Shown piece by piece: positions 53,340-63,108 of a DNA stretch of 64,000 nucleotides; position 1 is the stretch's first letter, and every line of letters begins with the position of its first letter. The position numbers and the translations under genes are program-made. The notes beneath the pieces are model-generated. The model made no database searches. It was not told where the DNA came from and worked only from the letters and a program-made list of their open reading frames with translations. This DNA is from Chelativorans multitrophicus. Its GTDB lineage: Bacteria; Pseudomonadota; Alphaproteobacteria; Rhizobiales; Rhizobiaceae. The stretch is taken from positions 1,488,001 through 1,552,000 of the forward strand of contig NZ_JAAAPL010000001.1 in assembly GCF_011317445.1 (NCBI RefSeq), in the 5' to 3' direction.

Positions 53340-56132
53340 TCATTCGGCAGCTTCGCCTCTGGAAGACGGCACAACCCGCGCGGCACAGTATTTGAACTCC
53401 GGAATCTTGCCGTAGGGGTCGAGCATCGGGTTGGTGAGCTTGTTCGCCGGGCTCTCATTGAAGCAGAAGGGCATGAACACCATTCCCTCGGCGACCTCCC
53501 GGTCGGCCCGCAGGATGGCCTCCACTGTGCCGCGCCGCGTCTCGACGGCGATCACATCTCCTTGTGACAGACCACGGCGCCTGATCTCGTATGGACTCAT
53601 GGCGGCGATGCCGTAGGGCTCGATGGCGTTGAGCACGCCGGCGCGGCGCGTCATGGCGCCGGTGTGCCAATGCTCCAGCAGGCGTCCCGTGGTCAGCACC
53701 AGTGGGTACTCCTCATCCGGCACCTCGTCGGGCGGCAGGAGGTCCGCCGGCACAATGCGCCCTCGCCCATCGGTGGTCGGGAAGCCGGAGGAAAAGACGA
53801 TCTCGTTGCCGGGAATGTCGGGGCCATCGGCCGGATAGATCACCGACTCCTCGCGCTCGATGCGCTCCCAGGAGATGTGCTTCAGCGACGGCATCACGCT
53901 GGCCATCTCGTTGTAGACTTCGGAGACATGGCCGTAATTCCAGCCGAGACCCATGCGGCTGGCCAGTTCGATGATGAGGTCGAGGTCCTGGCGCGCATCG
54001 CCGGGCAATTCAAGCGCCGGGCGGCCGATCTGCACTTGACGGTTGGTGTTGGTGTAGGTGCCAAGCTTTTCGGCATGGGCGGAGGCGGGCAAAACCACAT
54101 CGGCATGCCAAGCCGTCTCGGTGAGAAAGATGTCCTGCACCACGAGATGCTCAAGCTTCGCGAGGGCTGCGCGCGCATGGCTCTGGTCGGGGTCGGACAT
54201 CGCGGGGTTCTCGCCCATGATATACATGCCGCGAATCTCACCGTCATGGATCGCGTCGACGATCTCGACGACGGTGAGGCCGCGCTTGGGGTCCAGCGTC
54301 TGGCCCCAGAAGTTCTCGTACTGGCCCCGAGTATCGATGTTCTCGACGGACCTGTAATCCGGGAAATACATCGGGATGAGGCCGGCATCCGAGGCGCCCT
54401 GCACATTGTTCTGGCCGCGCAGCGGGTGGAGCCCGGTGCCGGGCCGCCCGACATGCCCGGTGATCAGCGCCAGCGCGATCAGGCAGCGCGAATTATCGGT
54501 GCCGTGCGTATGCTGGGAAATGCCCATGCCCCAGAAGATCATGGAGCGCTCGGCCTTGGCATAGGTGCGCGCCACCTCGCGCAGAACGTTCGCTTCAATA
54601 CCGCAGACAGGCGCCATGGCCTCGGGCGAGAAGTCCCTGACCTTCTCCTTCAGCGCCTCGAAGCCCGAAACATTGGCCTGGATGTACTGCTCGTCATAGA
54701 GCTTCTCCTCGATGATCACGTGCAGCAGCGCATTGAGCATGGCGACGTCGCTGCCCGGCTTGAAGCGCAGCGCGTAGCTGGCATGGCGCATCAGCTCCTG
54801 GCCGCGCGGGTCCATGACAATCAGCTTTGTGCCGCGCTTGGCCGCCTGCTTGAAATAGGTCGCCGCGACGGGATGATTGGTGGCGGGCCGCGCGCCGATG
54901 ATGATCACGCAGTCGGCCTTCAGCGCGTCCATGAAGGGCGCGGAGACCGCGCCCGAGCCGACGCCCTCCATCAGGGCTGCAACGGAAGAAGCGTGGCACA
55001 GCCGGGTGCAATGGTCCACATTGTTGGTGCCGAAACCCTGCCGCACGAATTTCTGGAAGAGATAAGCCTCTTCATTGGAGCCCTTGGCAGAGCCGAAGCC
55101 GGCCAGCGCCGCTCCGCCATGCTCGTCGCGAATGCGCTTGAGACCACCAGCGGCGCGCTCCAGCGCCTCTTCCCAGCTGGCTTCACGGAAAACCGTGAGC
55201 GGGTCGACGTTGCTCAGGTCGAGGTCGCCCGTCTTGGGAGCATCGTCGCGCCGGATTAGTGGCTTCGTCAGCCGCTCCGGCGACATTGCATAATCAAAGC
55301 CGAAACGGCCTTTCACGCAAAGCCGGTTCTCATTGGCAGGGCCGTTGCGGCCGTCGATCTGGACGATCCTGTTGTCCTTGACCGCAACTTTTGTCTGGCA
55401 ACCGACACCGCAGAACGGGCAGACCGAATCGACGACCTTGTCGAACGACTGGACGACACGCGTCTTGCCCTCCCCGTCCATCAGCGACTTCTCGAAGAGC
55501 GCGCCTGTCGGACAGGCCTGAACACACTCGCCGCAGGTCACGCATGTCGAAAGGCCCATCGGATCGTGCATGTCGAAGACGGGAACCGAATGGTTTCCGC
55601 GCTCGGCCATGCCGATCACGTCATTGACCTGCACCTCGCGGCAGGCGCGTACGCAAGCGCCGCAGGCGATGCAGGCGTCGAGATTGACCGCGATGGCCGG
55701 ATTGGTGACGTCGAACTCCGCCGGCACGCTGTCCTGGGCAAATTTCGAACCATATCGGTTCCCGGAAATGCCCATCGAGTTCGCCCATTGCCAGAACAAT
55801 GACTGCTGGTCCGGGCCTTCAGAAACCGGCCGCATATTGCTGGCGAGAAGCTCGAACACCATTTCGCGCGATTTCCTGGCCCGCTCCGTACTGGTGTTCA
55901 CTACCATGCCAGCCGTCGGTCTACGGATGCAGGAGGCGGCCAACACACGTTCTCCCTCGATATCGACCATGCAGGCGCGGCAATTTCCGTCAGGACGGTA
56001 GCCCGGCAAGTCGACATGGCAGAGGTGCGGGATCTTCGTGCCTTCGCGCTTGGCGACGTCCCAAATGGTCTCCTCCTCACCGGCGGTGACAGTTTTCCCA
56101 TCGAGCGTGAAAGTGATGCCGTTTGCCATCAA
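53340..56132 (-). CDS. fdsA: NAD-linked formate dehydrogenase, alpha (catalytic) subunit
   Basis: The 930-aa molybdoenzyme has an N-terminal 2Fe-2S ferredoxin domain (HLCHVDLPGYRPDGNCRACMV), then 4Fe-4S modules (CIACGACVRACREVQ, CVTCGECVQACPTGALF) and the CPFCGVGCQT cluster. The catalytic site is Cys near residue 380 in TRLCHASSV rather than selenocysteine. RGQNNVQGASDAGLIP and the C-terminal bis-MGD region complete it. It oxidises formate to CO2 and passes electrons to the NAD-reducing subunit, whose gene stop overlaps its ATG. Similar genes are also called fdhA or fdhF. Confidence 0.94.
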   Translation of the reverse strand: MMANGITFTLDGKTVTAGEEETIWDVAKREGTKIPHLCHVDLPGYRPDGNCRACMVDIEGERVLAASCIRRPTAGMVVNTSTERARKSREMVFELLASNMRPVSEGPDQQSLFWQWANSMGISGNRYGSKFAQDSVPAEFDVTNPAIAVNLDACIACGACVRACREVQVNDVIGMAERGNHSVPVFDMHDPMGLSTCVTCGECVQACPTGALFEKSLMDGEGKTRVVQSFDKVVDSVCPFCGVGCQTKVAVKDNRIVQIDGRNGPANENRLCVKGRFGFDYAMSPERLTKPLIRRDDAPKTGDLDLSNVDPLTVFREASWEEALERAAGGLKRIRDEHGGAALAGFGSAKGSNEEAYLFQKFVRQGFGTNNVDHCTRLCHASSVAALMEGVGSGAVSAPFMDALKADCVIIIGARPATNHPVAATYFKQAAKRGTKLIVMDPRGQELMRHASYALRFKPGSDVAMLNALLHVIIEEKLYDEQYIQANVSGFEALKEKVRDFSPEAMAPVCGIEANVLREVARTYAKAERSMIFWGMGISQHTHGTDNSRCLIALALITGHVGRPGTGLHPLRGQNNVQGASDAGLIPMYFPDYRSVENIDTRGQYENFWGQTLDPKRGLTVVEIVDAIHDGEIRGMYIMGENPAMSDPDQSHARAALAKLEHLVVQDIFLTETAWHADVVLPASAHAEKLGTYTNTNRQVQIGRPALELPGDARQDLDLIIELASRMGLGWNYGHVSEVYNEMASVMPSLKHISWERIEREESVIYPADGPDIPGNEIVFSSGFPTTDGRGRIVPADLLPPDEVPDEEYPLVLTTGRLLEHWHTGAMTRRAGVLNAIEPYGIAAMSPYEIRRRGLSQGDVIAVETRRGTVEAILRADREVAEGMVFMPFCFNESPANKLTNPMLDPYGKIPEFKYCAARVVPSSRGEAAE

Positions 56133-57802
56133 AGATCATCCCAGAAATGGGTCAGGAGGTGATTGACCGGGTTGGGCGCGGCCTGGCCGAGGCCGCAGAT
56201 CGATGAGTCGCGCATGACCGTTTCCAGGTCACGTATCGCGGTTTCGCGCAGCGGGCCTGGCTCTTTAAGGAGCGTGACCATCTTTTCGGTTCCCTCCCGG
56301 CAAGGCGTGCACTTCCCGCAGCTCTCATGTTTGAAGAAGTTCATGAGATTGAGGGTCACGTCCTTGAGGTTATCCGCCTGCGAGAACACCACGACCGCAT
56401 GCGATCCGACAAAGGAGCCCTGCTTGGCGAGTTCGCCGCCGAAATCGAGCGGGATGTCGCCCAGCGCGGCAGGCAGGATACCACCGGAGGCCCCGCCGGG
56501 AAGATAGGCCTTGAACTCGTGGCCATCTGCCATGCCGCCGCAATAGTCCTCGATCAGCCCACGCGCAGTGACACCAGCAGGTGCGAGCTTTACACCCGGC
56601 TCCTTCACCCGTCCGGAAACCGACCAGGAGCGGACGCCCGGATGGCCCGGCTTGCCGAGGCCGGCGAACCAGTCCGGCCCCTTCTCGACGATGTCGCGGA
56701 TCCACCACAGCGTCTCGACATTGTGGTTGAGCGTCGGGCGGCCGAACAGACCAACCTCGGCGATATAGGGCGGCCTGTGGCGCGGCATTCCGCGCCGCCC
56801 CTCGATGCTCTCCAGCATCGCGCTCTCCTCGCCGCAGATATAGGCGCCGGCGCCGCGGCGCAGTTCGATAAAGCCCGGCGCAACAATGCCGGCAGCCTCG
56901 AGCGCGGCGATCTCGGCGCGCAGGATGGCCAGCACCGCCGGATATTCGTCGCGCATGTAGAAATAGATCCGCTCGGCCTCCACCGCATACGCGGCGATCA
57001 GCGCGCCCTCAAAGGTACGGTGGGGATCACGTTCGAGATAAATCCGGTCCTTGAAGGTGCCGGGCTCACCCTCGTCGCCGTTTATCGACATCAGGCGCGG
57101 GCCGGGATAGGAGCGCACGATCTGCCACTTCTTGCCCGCCGGGAAACCGGCGCCGCCAAGGCCCCTCAGACCTGCATCGCCCAGCATGGCTATGACGGCG
57201 TCGATGGTCACGGCGCGCTCACGGATCTTCTGCAGGAGCTGATAGCCCCCTGCCCCGCGATACGCATCGAGCCCGATATACTCGGGCACCTTGACCCCCG
57301 TCTCGCCGGCAGCCGCCATGCCAAGCAGGCCCTCGGCAGTCGCTCCGTCAACCTCGCGATCTCCGACGCGGGCGGCGGGCGCCCCGGCGCAGCGCCCCAT
57401 GCAGGGTGCCCGCATGATACGGATAGCCGCCGGATCGGCGCCTGCCTGCAACTCGGCGATGAGCGTCTCGGCGCCCGCAAGCATGCAGCTTACCGAATCG
57501 CAAACCCGGATCGTCAGCGCCGGCGGCGCCGCCTCTCCTTCCTTCACCACGTCGAAGTGGTCGTAGAAGGTCGCCACTTCATAGACTTCCGCCTGAGACA
57601 GCCGCATTTCCTCGGCCAGCGCACGCAGATGCCGCGCCGAAAGACAGCCGTAACGATCCTGGATCAGGTGCAGGAACTCAATGAGCAGGTCACGCCGGCG
57701 CTCGCGTGTACCAAGCAGCGTCCTGACCTCGGCAAGAGCGGCATCGTCGAGCGCCCGCCCCTTGGGTCCGCGATCCCGTGGCCGCCTTTCCTGCATGGTC
57801 AT
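56129..57802 (-). CDS. NAD-linked formate dehydrogenase, fused gamma-beta (NuoE-NuoF-like) subunit
   Basis: The 557-aa protein has a NuoE/FdsG-like 2Fe-2S part at residues ~30-150 (IRVCDSVSCMLAGA, APCMGRCAGAP). A NuoF/FdsB part follows, with GLRGLGGAGFPAGKKW (NADH/FMN loops), INGDEGEPGTFKDR, GAGAYICGEESAMLESIEGRRG and the 4Fe-4S site CGKCTPCREGT. It takes electrons from the alpha subunit to FMN and NAD+. In Cupriavidus and Rhodobacter these are separate fdsG and fdsB genes. It is transcribed first and overlaps fdsA by ATGA. Confidence 0.93.
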   Translation of the reverse strand: MTMQERRPRDRGPKGRALDDAALAEVRTLLGTRERRRDLLIEFLHLIQDRYGCLSARHLRALAEEMRLSQAEVYEVATFYDHFDVVKEGEAAPPALTIRVCDSVSCMLAGAETLIAELQAGADPAAIRIMRAPCMGRCAGAPAARVGDREVDGATAEGLLGMAAAGETGVKVPEYIGLDAYRGAGGYQLLQKIRERAVTIDAVIAMLGDAGLRGLGGAGFPAGKKWQIVRSYPGPRLMSINGDEGEPGTFKDRIYLERDPHRTFEGALIAAYAVEAERIYFYMRDEYPAVLAILRAEIAALEAAGIVAPGFIELRRGAGAYICGEESAMLESIEGRRGMPRHRPPYIAEVGLFGRPTLNHNVETLWWIRDIVEKGPDWFAGLGKPGHPGVRSWSVSGRVKEPGVKLAPAGVTARGLIEDYCGGMADGHEFKAYLPGGASGGILPAALGDIPLDFGGELAKQGSFVGSHAVVVFSQADNLKDVTLNLMNFFKHESCGKCTPCREGTEKMVTLLKEPGPLRETAIRDLETVMRDSSICGLGQAAPNPVNHLLTHFWDDL

Positions 57803-57933
57803 GCCCTCACCTCCCGAACAAGACGTTGCTGTTTACGACAATTGCAGCGGGCGAGCATGCTGAATATCAGGCACGATGATTCCCTGCACCGGCAGCGAGA
57901 GCATTATGGGACCGCAGGGTACCATGCAACCCA

Positions 57934-58176
57934 TCATACCGCCGCAGGCTGCGCCTTCTCGATCACGAACACGATACGATCGCCGGCGCGTTCCGTCGAT
58001 TCAAGACTGTCTCCCATCTCGTTGAGCAGATTGGGGATGTCTATGACGGCCAACGGGTCGGTGCAGTGGACCTCGAGCCGCTCCCCCGGCCTGAGAGCCT
58101 TGAGAGCCTTGCGGGTCTTGAGGGCTGGCAAGGGGCACTTCAGTCCCGTCAGGTCGAGCTTGATCGTCGTCACCAT
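57934..58176 (-). CDS. TusA-like sulfur carrier protein
   Basis: The 80-aa protein has the TusA/SirA fold: TIKLDLTGLKCPLPALKTRK with the sulfur-carrying Cys in the CPLP motif, then a LEVHCTDPLAVIDIPNLL core. TusA-type carriers hand persulfide sulfur to acceptors, and near fdhD this suggests sulfur supply for formate dehydrogenase activation. The ATG at 58176 fits the family start; ribosome-site support is weak. Confidence 0.88.
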   Translation of the reverse strand: MVTTIKLDLTGLKCPLPALKTRKALKALRPGERLEVHCTDPLAVIDIPNLLNEMGDSLESTERAGDRIVFVIEKAQPAAV

Positions 58177-58242
58177 GATGCAGGCATGATGCCCTACCCG
58201 GCGCGCCATCGTCAATCACGCCACAGCTTGGCATGGTGCAGT

Positions 58243-59499
58243 TTAGAGCAGGCTCGAATAGCCGAGAAACTGCACCGTATCGCCCGGCTCCACCCGAGTG
58301 GTCTCCTCGCCGAGCTCGATCAAACCATCGGTGGCAACGAGAGACGACAGCAGCCCCGCACCCTCGCGCGGGAACTTGACCGCCTCGAACGAGCCGTCTT
58401 CAGCCGCACGAAGGCTTGCCCGCACATATTCGCGCCGCCCCTGCTTCTTGCGATAAGAGAAAGCCGCCCGCACAGCAGTCGAAACCGACTGCTCCGGCTG
58501 CGCTCCCGCAAGGGCGAGGATTGCCGGACGGGCAATATGAGCAAAGGTGACGAAACTCGCCACCGGATTACCGGGAAGTCCGATGAGCGGGGTTCCCTTG
58601 ATCACACCCATGGCGACGGGCCGACCCGGTTTGATCGCCACACGCCAGAACACCAGGGTTCCGACGCTCTCGACGGCGGCCCTCACGCAATCCGCCTCGC
58701 CGGTCGACACGCCGCCCGAGGTGAGGATCAGATCATGCGTCGAGGCCGCGTCGCTCAATCGGCCGGCGATCATCCCCATGTTATCTGGCAGTATGCCGAG
58801 ATCGGTGACGTCGCAGCCGAGGCGCATGACCATCGCCATCAACATGAAGCGGTTCGAATCAAAAAGCTGCGCCTGGCCGCGCTTTTCTCCCGGCGCGACG
58901 ATCTCGTCTCCGGTCGAGAACACCGCGACGCGTATCCTGCGCCGGACTTCGACCCCGGTGAAACCAAGCGCGGCAGCAAGAGCGACATCTTGCGGCCGCA
59001 TTCGATGGCCTGCCGGCAGAACCGTGTCGCCCAGGGCGATATCCTCACCTGCGGGCCGTACATTGGCGCCCCTTTTCAGCCCGGGCGGAAGGATGACCTT
59101 GCCAGAGTCGTTCACACGCACGTCTTCCTGCATGAACACCGTGTCGGCCTGCTCGGGCATTGGAGCACCGGTGAAGATGCGAACCGTTTGGCCGGGCGAT
59201 ACTGGTATGTCTGGAACCATCCCTGCCTGAACCCTCCCGACCACGGCAAAGGCCTTCTCGACGGTCTGCGGCAAGTCTGCGCCTCGTATGGCATAACCAT
59301 CGACTGCCGAATTGGTGAAGGGCGGCAGCGGCAGCGGCGCTGTCATTTCCCTTGCAAGCACGCGCCCATCCGCAAGCACGAGGGGCACTGTCTCGGCCTC
59401 TTCCACGGCGCTTAGCTTGGAGGCTATCAGCGCGGCCGTCTCGGCAATGGACCGCATCGGTCCGCCGAAAGCGAAGCAATCATCCGAGAGTTGCACCAT
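58243..59499 (-). CDS. moeA: Molybdopterin molybdotransferase MoeA
   Basis: The 418-aa protein has the full MoeA layout: PLPPFTNSAVDGYAIRGADL, VRIFTGAPMPEQADTVFMQED, VAVFSTGDEIVAPGE and SGGVSTGEADCVR. VAIKPGRPVAMGVIKGTPLIGLPGNPVAS and the C-terminal domain IV complete it. It inserts molybdate into molybdopterin, which formate dehydrogenase and the molybdenum hydroxylase in this window need. It is separated from the TusA-like gene by 66 bases, same strand. Confidence 0.95.
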   Translation of the reverse strand: MVQLSDDCFAFGGPMRSIAETAALIASKLSAVEEAETVPLVLADGRVLAREMTAPLPLPPFTNSAVDGYAIRGADLPQTVEKAFAVVGRVQAGMVPDIPVSPGQTVRIFTGAPMPEQADTVFMQEDVRVNDSGKVILPPGLKRGANVRPAGEDIALGDTVLPAGHRMRPQDVALAAALGFTGVEVRRRIRVAVFSTGDEIVAPGEKRGQAQLFDSNRFMLMAMVMRLGCDVTDLGILPDNMGMIAGRLSDAASTHDLILTSGGVSTGEADCVRAAVESVGTLVFWRVAIKPGRPVAMGVIKGTPLIGLPGNPVASFVTFAHIARPAILALAGAQPEQSVSTAVRAAFSYRKKQGRREYVRASLRAAEDGSFEAVKFPREGAGLLSSLVATDGLIELGEETTRVEPGDTVQFLGYSSLL

Positions 59500-59562
59500 C
59501 TAGCTTCTTCAGCCCATCAGGAAGTGGAGCCCGTTACCATCGCGTACCAATCCTATGGCACT

Positions 59563-59590
59563 TTGGTCCTTCGTTTGAACAGGCTATAAG
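59563..59590 (+). promoter_or_regulatory. Candidate promoter of fdhD-mobA
   Basis: TTGGTC and TATAAG are spaced by 16 bases, 37 bases before the fdhD ATG in the divergent moeA-fdhD gap. Both boxes are imperfect. Confidence 0.3.
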
Positions 59591-59626
59591 GTATAGGGTC
59601 AAGCCTGAGCCGGCGAGAGCCAGAAT

Positions 59627-60538
59627 ATGATCAACGAGGCTGCGATGCATCAGATAACAGGCCGGCCGAACCACTCCACGGTCATGCCGGACCCTCAGGA
59701 CCCGCGGCTGACGGAGCTGGTCGAGGGCGTCGACCATACGGGCGAGGCGGTGCAGGTGCGCGTGCCGGTGGAGCGCGCCTTGACCCTTTATCTCAATGCG
59801 CAGGAGATCGTCACCATGATGACGATCAACGACTACCCCGAATATCTCGCGCTCGGCTACCTTCTGAACCAGAACATGCTCCTGTCCGACGATGTGGTGA
59901 CCGGCGTCGAGTATGACGAGGACCTGCAGGTCGTGGTGGTCCGAACCGAGCGCAACACCGACTACGAGCAGAAGCTCAAGAAGCGGACGCAGACCTCGGG
60001 CTGCGCCCAGGGCACGGCTTTCGGCGACCTGCTCGAGGCGATTGAGGACATCACGCTTCCCGCCGCGGAACTGCGCACCTCCTGGCTCTACGAGCTGACG
60101 CGCAAGATCAACATCACTCCCTCGCTCTATCTGGAGGCAGGAGCCATCCATGGCTGCGTCCTTTGCAAGGAGGGAGAGGCGATCTGCTATATGGAGGACG
60201 TGGGCCGCCACAACGCCGTCGACAAGATCGCCGGCTGGATGTACCGGCATGGAGTCGATCCGGCCGACAAAATTCTCTACACCACCGGACGGCTGACTTC
60301 CGAGATGACGATCAAGACCGTGCGGATGGGCATCCCCGTCCTGGTCTCCCGTTCCGGCTTCACGGCCTGGGGCGTGGCGCTGGCCCGCGAGGTGGGACTG
60401 ACGCTGGTTGGCCGCGCGCGCGGCAAGCGTTTCATCGCGCTTTCCGGACAGGAGCGGATCGTCTTTGACCAGGACCTTGCGTCGGTGAACGAAGAAGCAC
60501 CGCGCCACCGCCGCAAAGGCGCAGAGCATGATGAGTAA
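59627..60538 (+). CDS. fdhD: Formate dehydrogenase accessory sulfurtransferase FdhD
   Basis: The 303-aa protein has the FdhD core: [35 protein letters not shown] in parts, then [58 protein letters not shown] and TAWGVALA. It carries sulfur from a desulfurase to the molybdenum cofactor of formate dehydrogenase. The loop that is CGICG-like with two cysteines in E. coli reads [11 protein letters not shown] here, with one Cys. Starts at 59627 or 59645 are both possible; GAGG precedes the latter. It overlaps mobA by 11 bases. Confidence 0.93.
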
Positions 60539-61154
60539 TCTGCCTTCCACCTTGTGCGTGGTGCTGGCCGGCGGCCTGGGCCGGCGCATGGGCGGAGGGG
60601 ATAAGCCAATGCGCGAGATCGGCGGACGTGCGATCCTAGACCACGTCATCGAGCGGCTGGAGCCGCAATGCGATGGCCTTCTGCTCAACGCAAACGGCGA
60701 CCCTGCCCGCTTCGCCCGTTTCCGGCTTCCGGTCATTGCTGACCCGGTCGAAGGCTATCCAGGCCCGCTCGCCGGCATACTCGCGGCGCTCGAATGGACG
60801 GCGGCGAACAGGGCGGGCGTCGAATGGGTGGTCAGCGCCGCCGGCGACTGCCCGTTTCTGCCGCGCGACCTCATCACCCGTCTGCAGGAGGCGCGCTTGG
60901 CCGATGGCGCTGACCTGGCTGTGGCGGCATCCGGCGGTCAGGTGCATCCGGTTATCGGGCTCTGGAAGGTTGCCTTGCGCGACGAACTGCGTCATGCGCT
61001 GGTCGAAGAGGATCTCCGCAAGATCGACCGCTGGACCGCCCGTTACCGGCTTGCGACTGTCTCCTGGCCGCATGAGCCGGTGGATCCCTTCTTCAACGCG
61101 AACACGCTCGATGATCTTGCCGAGGCCGAGCGGCTGACGACGCAGGCCGACTAG
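60528..61154 (+). CDS. mobA: Molybdenum cofactor guanylyltransferase MobA
   Basis: The 208-aa nucleotidyltransferase has [27 protein letters not shown] (GTP-binding loop), then [19 protein letters not shown] and [16 protein letters not shown]. It attaches GMP to Mo-molybdopterin to make the MGD form used by formate dehydrogenase. It begins inside the end of fdhD and its stop overlaps, by four bases, the convergent MoeA-fusion gene. Confidence 0.94.
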
Positions 61155-63100
61155 TCAGCGCGGGTAAAGCCCGCCTCCTCCAGCGCCGCTTGGATCTCCG
61201 GCAACTGGAGAGTGGCAAGAAAGGCCTGCACCGCGGGCCGCTCCTTACGGGCCGAGACCAGCGCGAAATCATAGTGCTCTTCCGTCAGCGGTATGAAAGC
61301 AAGCCCCGCCGCATGCGCTACCGGCGCGATGGTGACACCCCAGTCGGCACGTTCCTGCGCGATCGCCGCAGCGACGGCATTGTGCGAGCGCGGCTGGTTC
61401 CAGTAGCCGTCCGGGCGCGCCGAGCCGAGCAGTTGATCGATCAGGATGCGCGTTCCCGAGCCTTGATTGCGGTTGACCATCATGCAATCGGGATTACTGA
61501 GCGCGGCGCGGATCGCCTCCTCCGCGCTCATCCCTCCAAAACGCTTGTCGCCCTGGCGGAACGCAAAGCCCTGCATGCGCCGCCAGCCCGGCACCAGTTC
61601 GAGGCCATCGCCGAGGAACGGCGCGTTGTAGCTCTGCGTCTTCGGGTCGAAGAGATGGATCGGCGCGAGGTCGCATTCGCCGCGTTTCGCGGCGGCAAGC
61701 CCACCCAGGCTCCCGACCGCTAGGGAGCGGACCGATGTTCCTCCGCGAGAGAGCGCCCCGACAACAAGGTCGAGGCCCGTGCAGTGGCTGCCGATGACGA
61801 CGAGGTCGGGCACGCGGACCTGCGGCGTGAACAAAGTCACCGGCAATTCACTGCCCGCGGGAATGTGATCTGCCAGGGCCTCGATGCGGATGAATCCATC
61901 TGCCTGGGTGAAGGACGTAATCGCCCCCGAGCCCTTGCCCGTCGGGTAGGCCGCGAGGCCTTCCTGCCCTTCAACCAGCGAGACCATGACGAACTCGGTG
62001 CGTCCGACCTCGGACGCCACGCGGAACGGCACCCGCGCCGCGACCTGCGCGTCGACGCGCGGCGGCAGTCCGGCCATGCGCCGCAGCACGGGCACGATCA
62101 TGTCGTGGAATGTGAACATCGCCGAAGTGGGAAAACCCGGCAGGATGACGACCGGCTTGCCGTCGCAGACCGCGAGGCAAAGCGGCTTGCCCGGTTTCAG
62201 CGCCACGCCGTGCGCGATAACGCCTGGGCTGCCGAGCCGGCCGAGAATGCGATAGCTGACATCCCCTGCTCCCTTCGACGTGCCGCCCGAGAGGATCAGC
62301 ATGTCGTGAGCCGCGAGCGCATCGCGCATGGCTCGTTCGAGCGCAGCCTCGTCGTCCGGAAAGGCGCCGAGGAAGTCCGCCTCGCCACCATTTTCAGTGA
62401 CAGCCGCGCTAATGATCGGGCCATTGGCATCGTAGATGCCGGCCTGACGCAATGGCGCACCGGGTTGGACAAGCTCGTCGCCGGTGGAGAGTATCGCGAC
62501 GCGCGGCCTGCGAGCCACCGTTACCCGCGAGACCCCGCAGGCGGCAAGCATGCCGATCTCGCGCGCGCCGATTACGGTTCCGGTGCGCAGCACGACCTCG
62601 CCTCGCGCCATATCCGAACCGGCGTTTGAAACGAACTGGCCGGGGGAGACGCCGCGCCTCACCTCGATCAAGCCGGCCTCTGCCGGCTGGGTGTGCTCCA
62701 CCATTATGATTGCGTCGGCGCCACGGGGCATTGGGCCGCCGGTCGCGATGGCCGTGGCGGTGCCAGCCAGTACCGGCAGCTGCGGAACGGTGCCGCAGGC
62801 GATGGACTCCGCGTTTAGCGTGAGCCGGGCGGGAAGCGCTTCCGATGCGGCGGCGAGATCGGCGGCGCGCACGGCGAAGCCGTCAACGTTGGAGCGGTCG
62901 AAGGGCGGCACGTCGATCGGCGCTGTCACGTCTCCGGCAAGCGCCAGCCCAAGTGCCCCGGCCAGGGTCCGTTCTTCGGTCGGGATCGCCCATGGAAACA
63001 CTGCTGCCTCAAAGCGGGCCAGCGCCTCCTCGCGCGACAAGATCGTTAGGAACTGCTCCTGATGGGAATCGTGCCGGATGGAGTTGGGAGACTGAGACAT
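61151..63100 (-). CDS. MoeA-like protein fused to a periplasmic-binding-protein-like C-terminal domain
   Basis: The ~649-aa protein has a MoeA part at residues ~1-420 ([80 protein letters not shown]). A PBP-like domain follows, related to those beside ModE/LysR-type sensors ([41 protein letters not shown]). This MoeA-PBP architecture is known but of uncertain role, perhaps molybdate or ligand sensing. I chose ATG 63100; a TTG at 63112 overlaps the upstream stop. Confidence 0.9.
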
Positions 63101-63108
63101 GTCCGGGC

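Noticed and set aside
54980-55000. Selenocysteine in formate dehydrogenase
   Set aside because: The active-site codon is Cys (TGC on the minus strand), not TGA, and the frame is continuous.
53664-55259. 531-aa open frame on the plus strand under the formate dehydrogenase alpha subunit
   Set aside because: Same reasoning: the minus-strand gene is complete with all metal-binding motifs.
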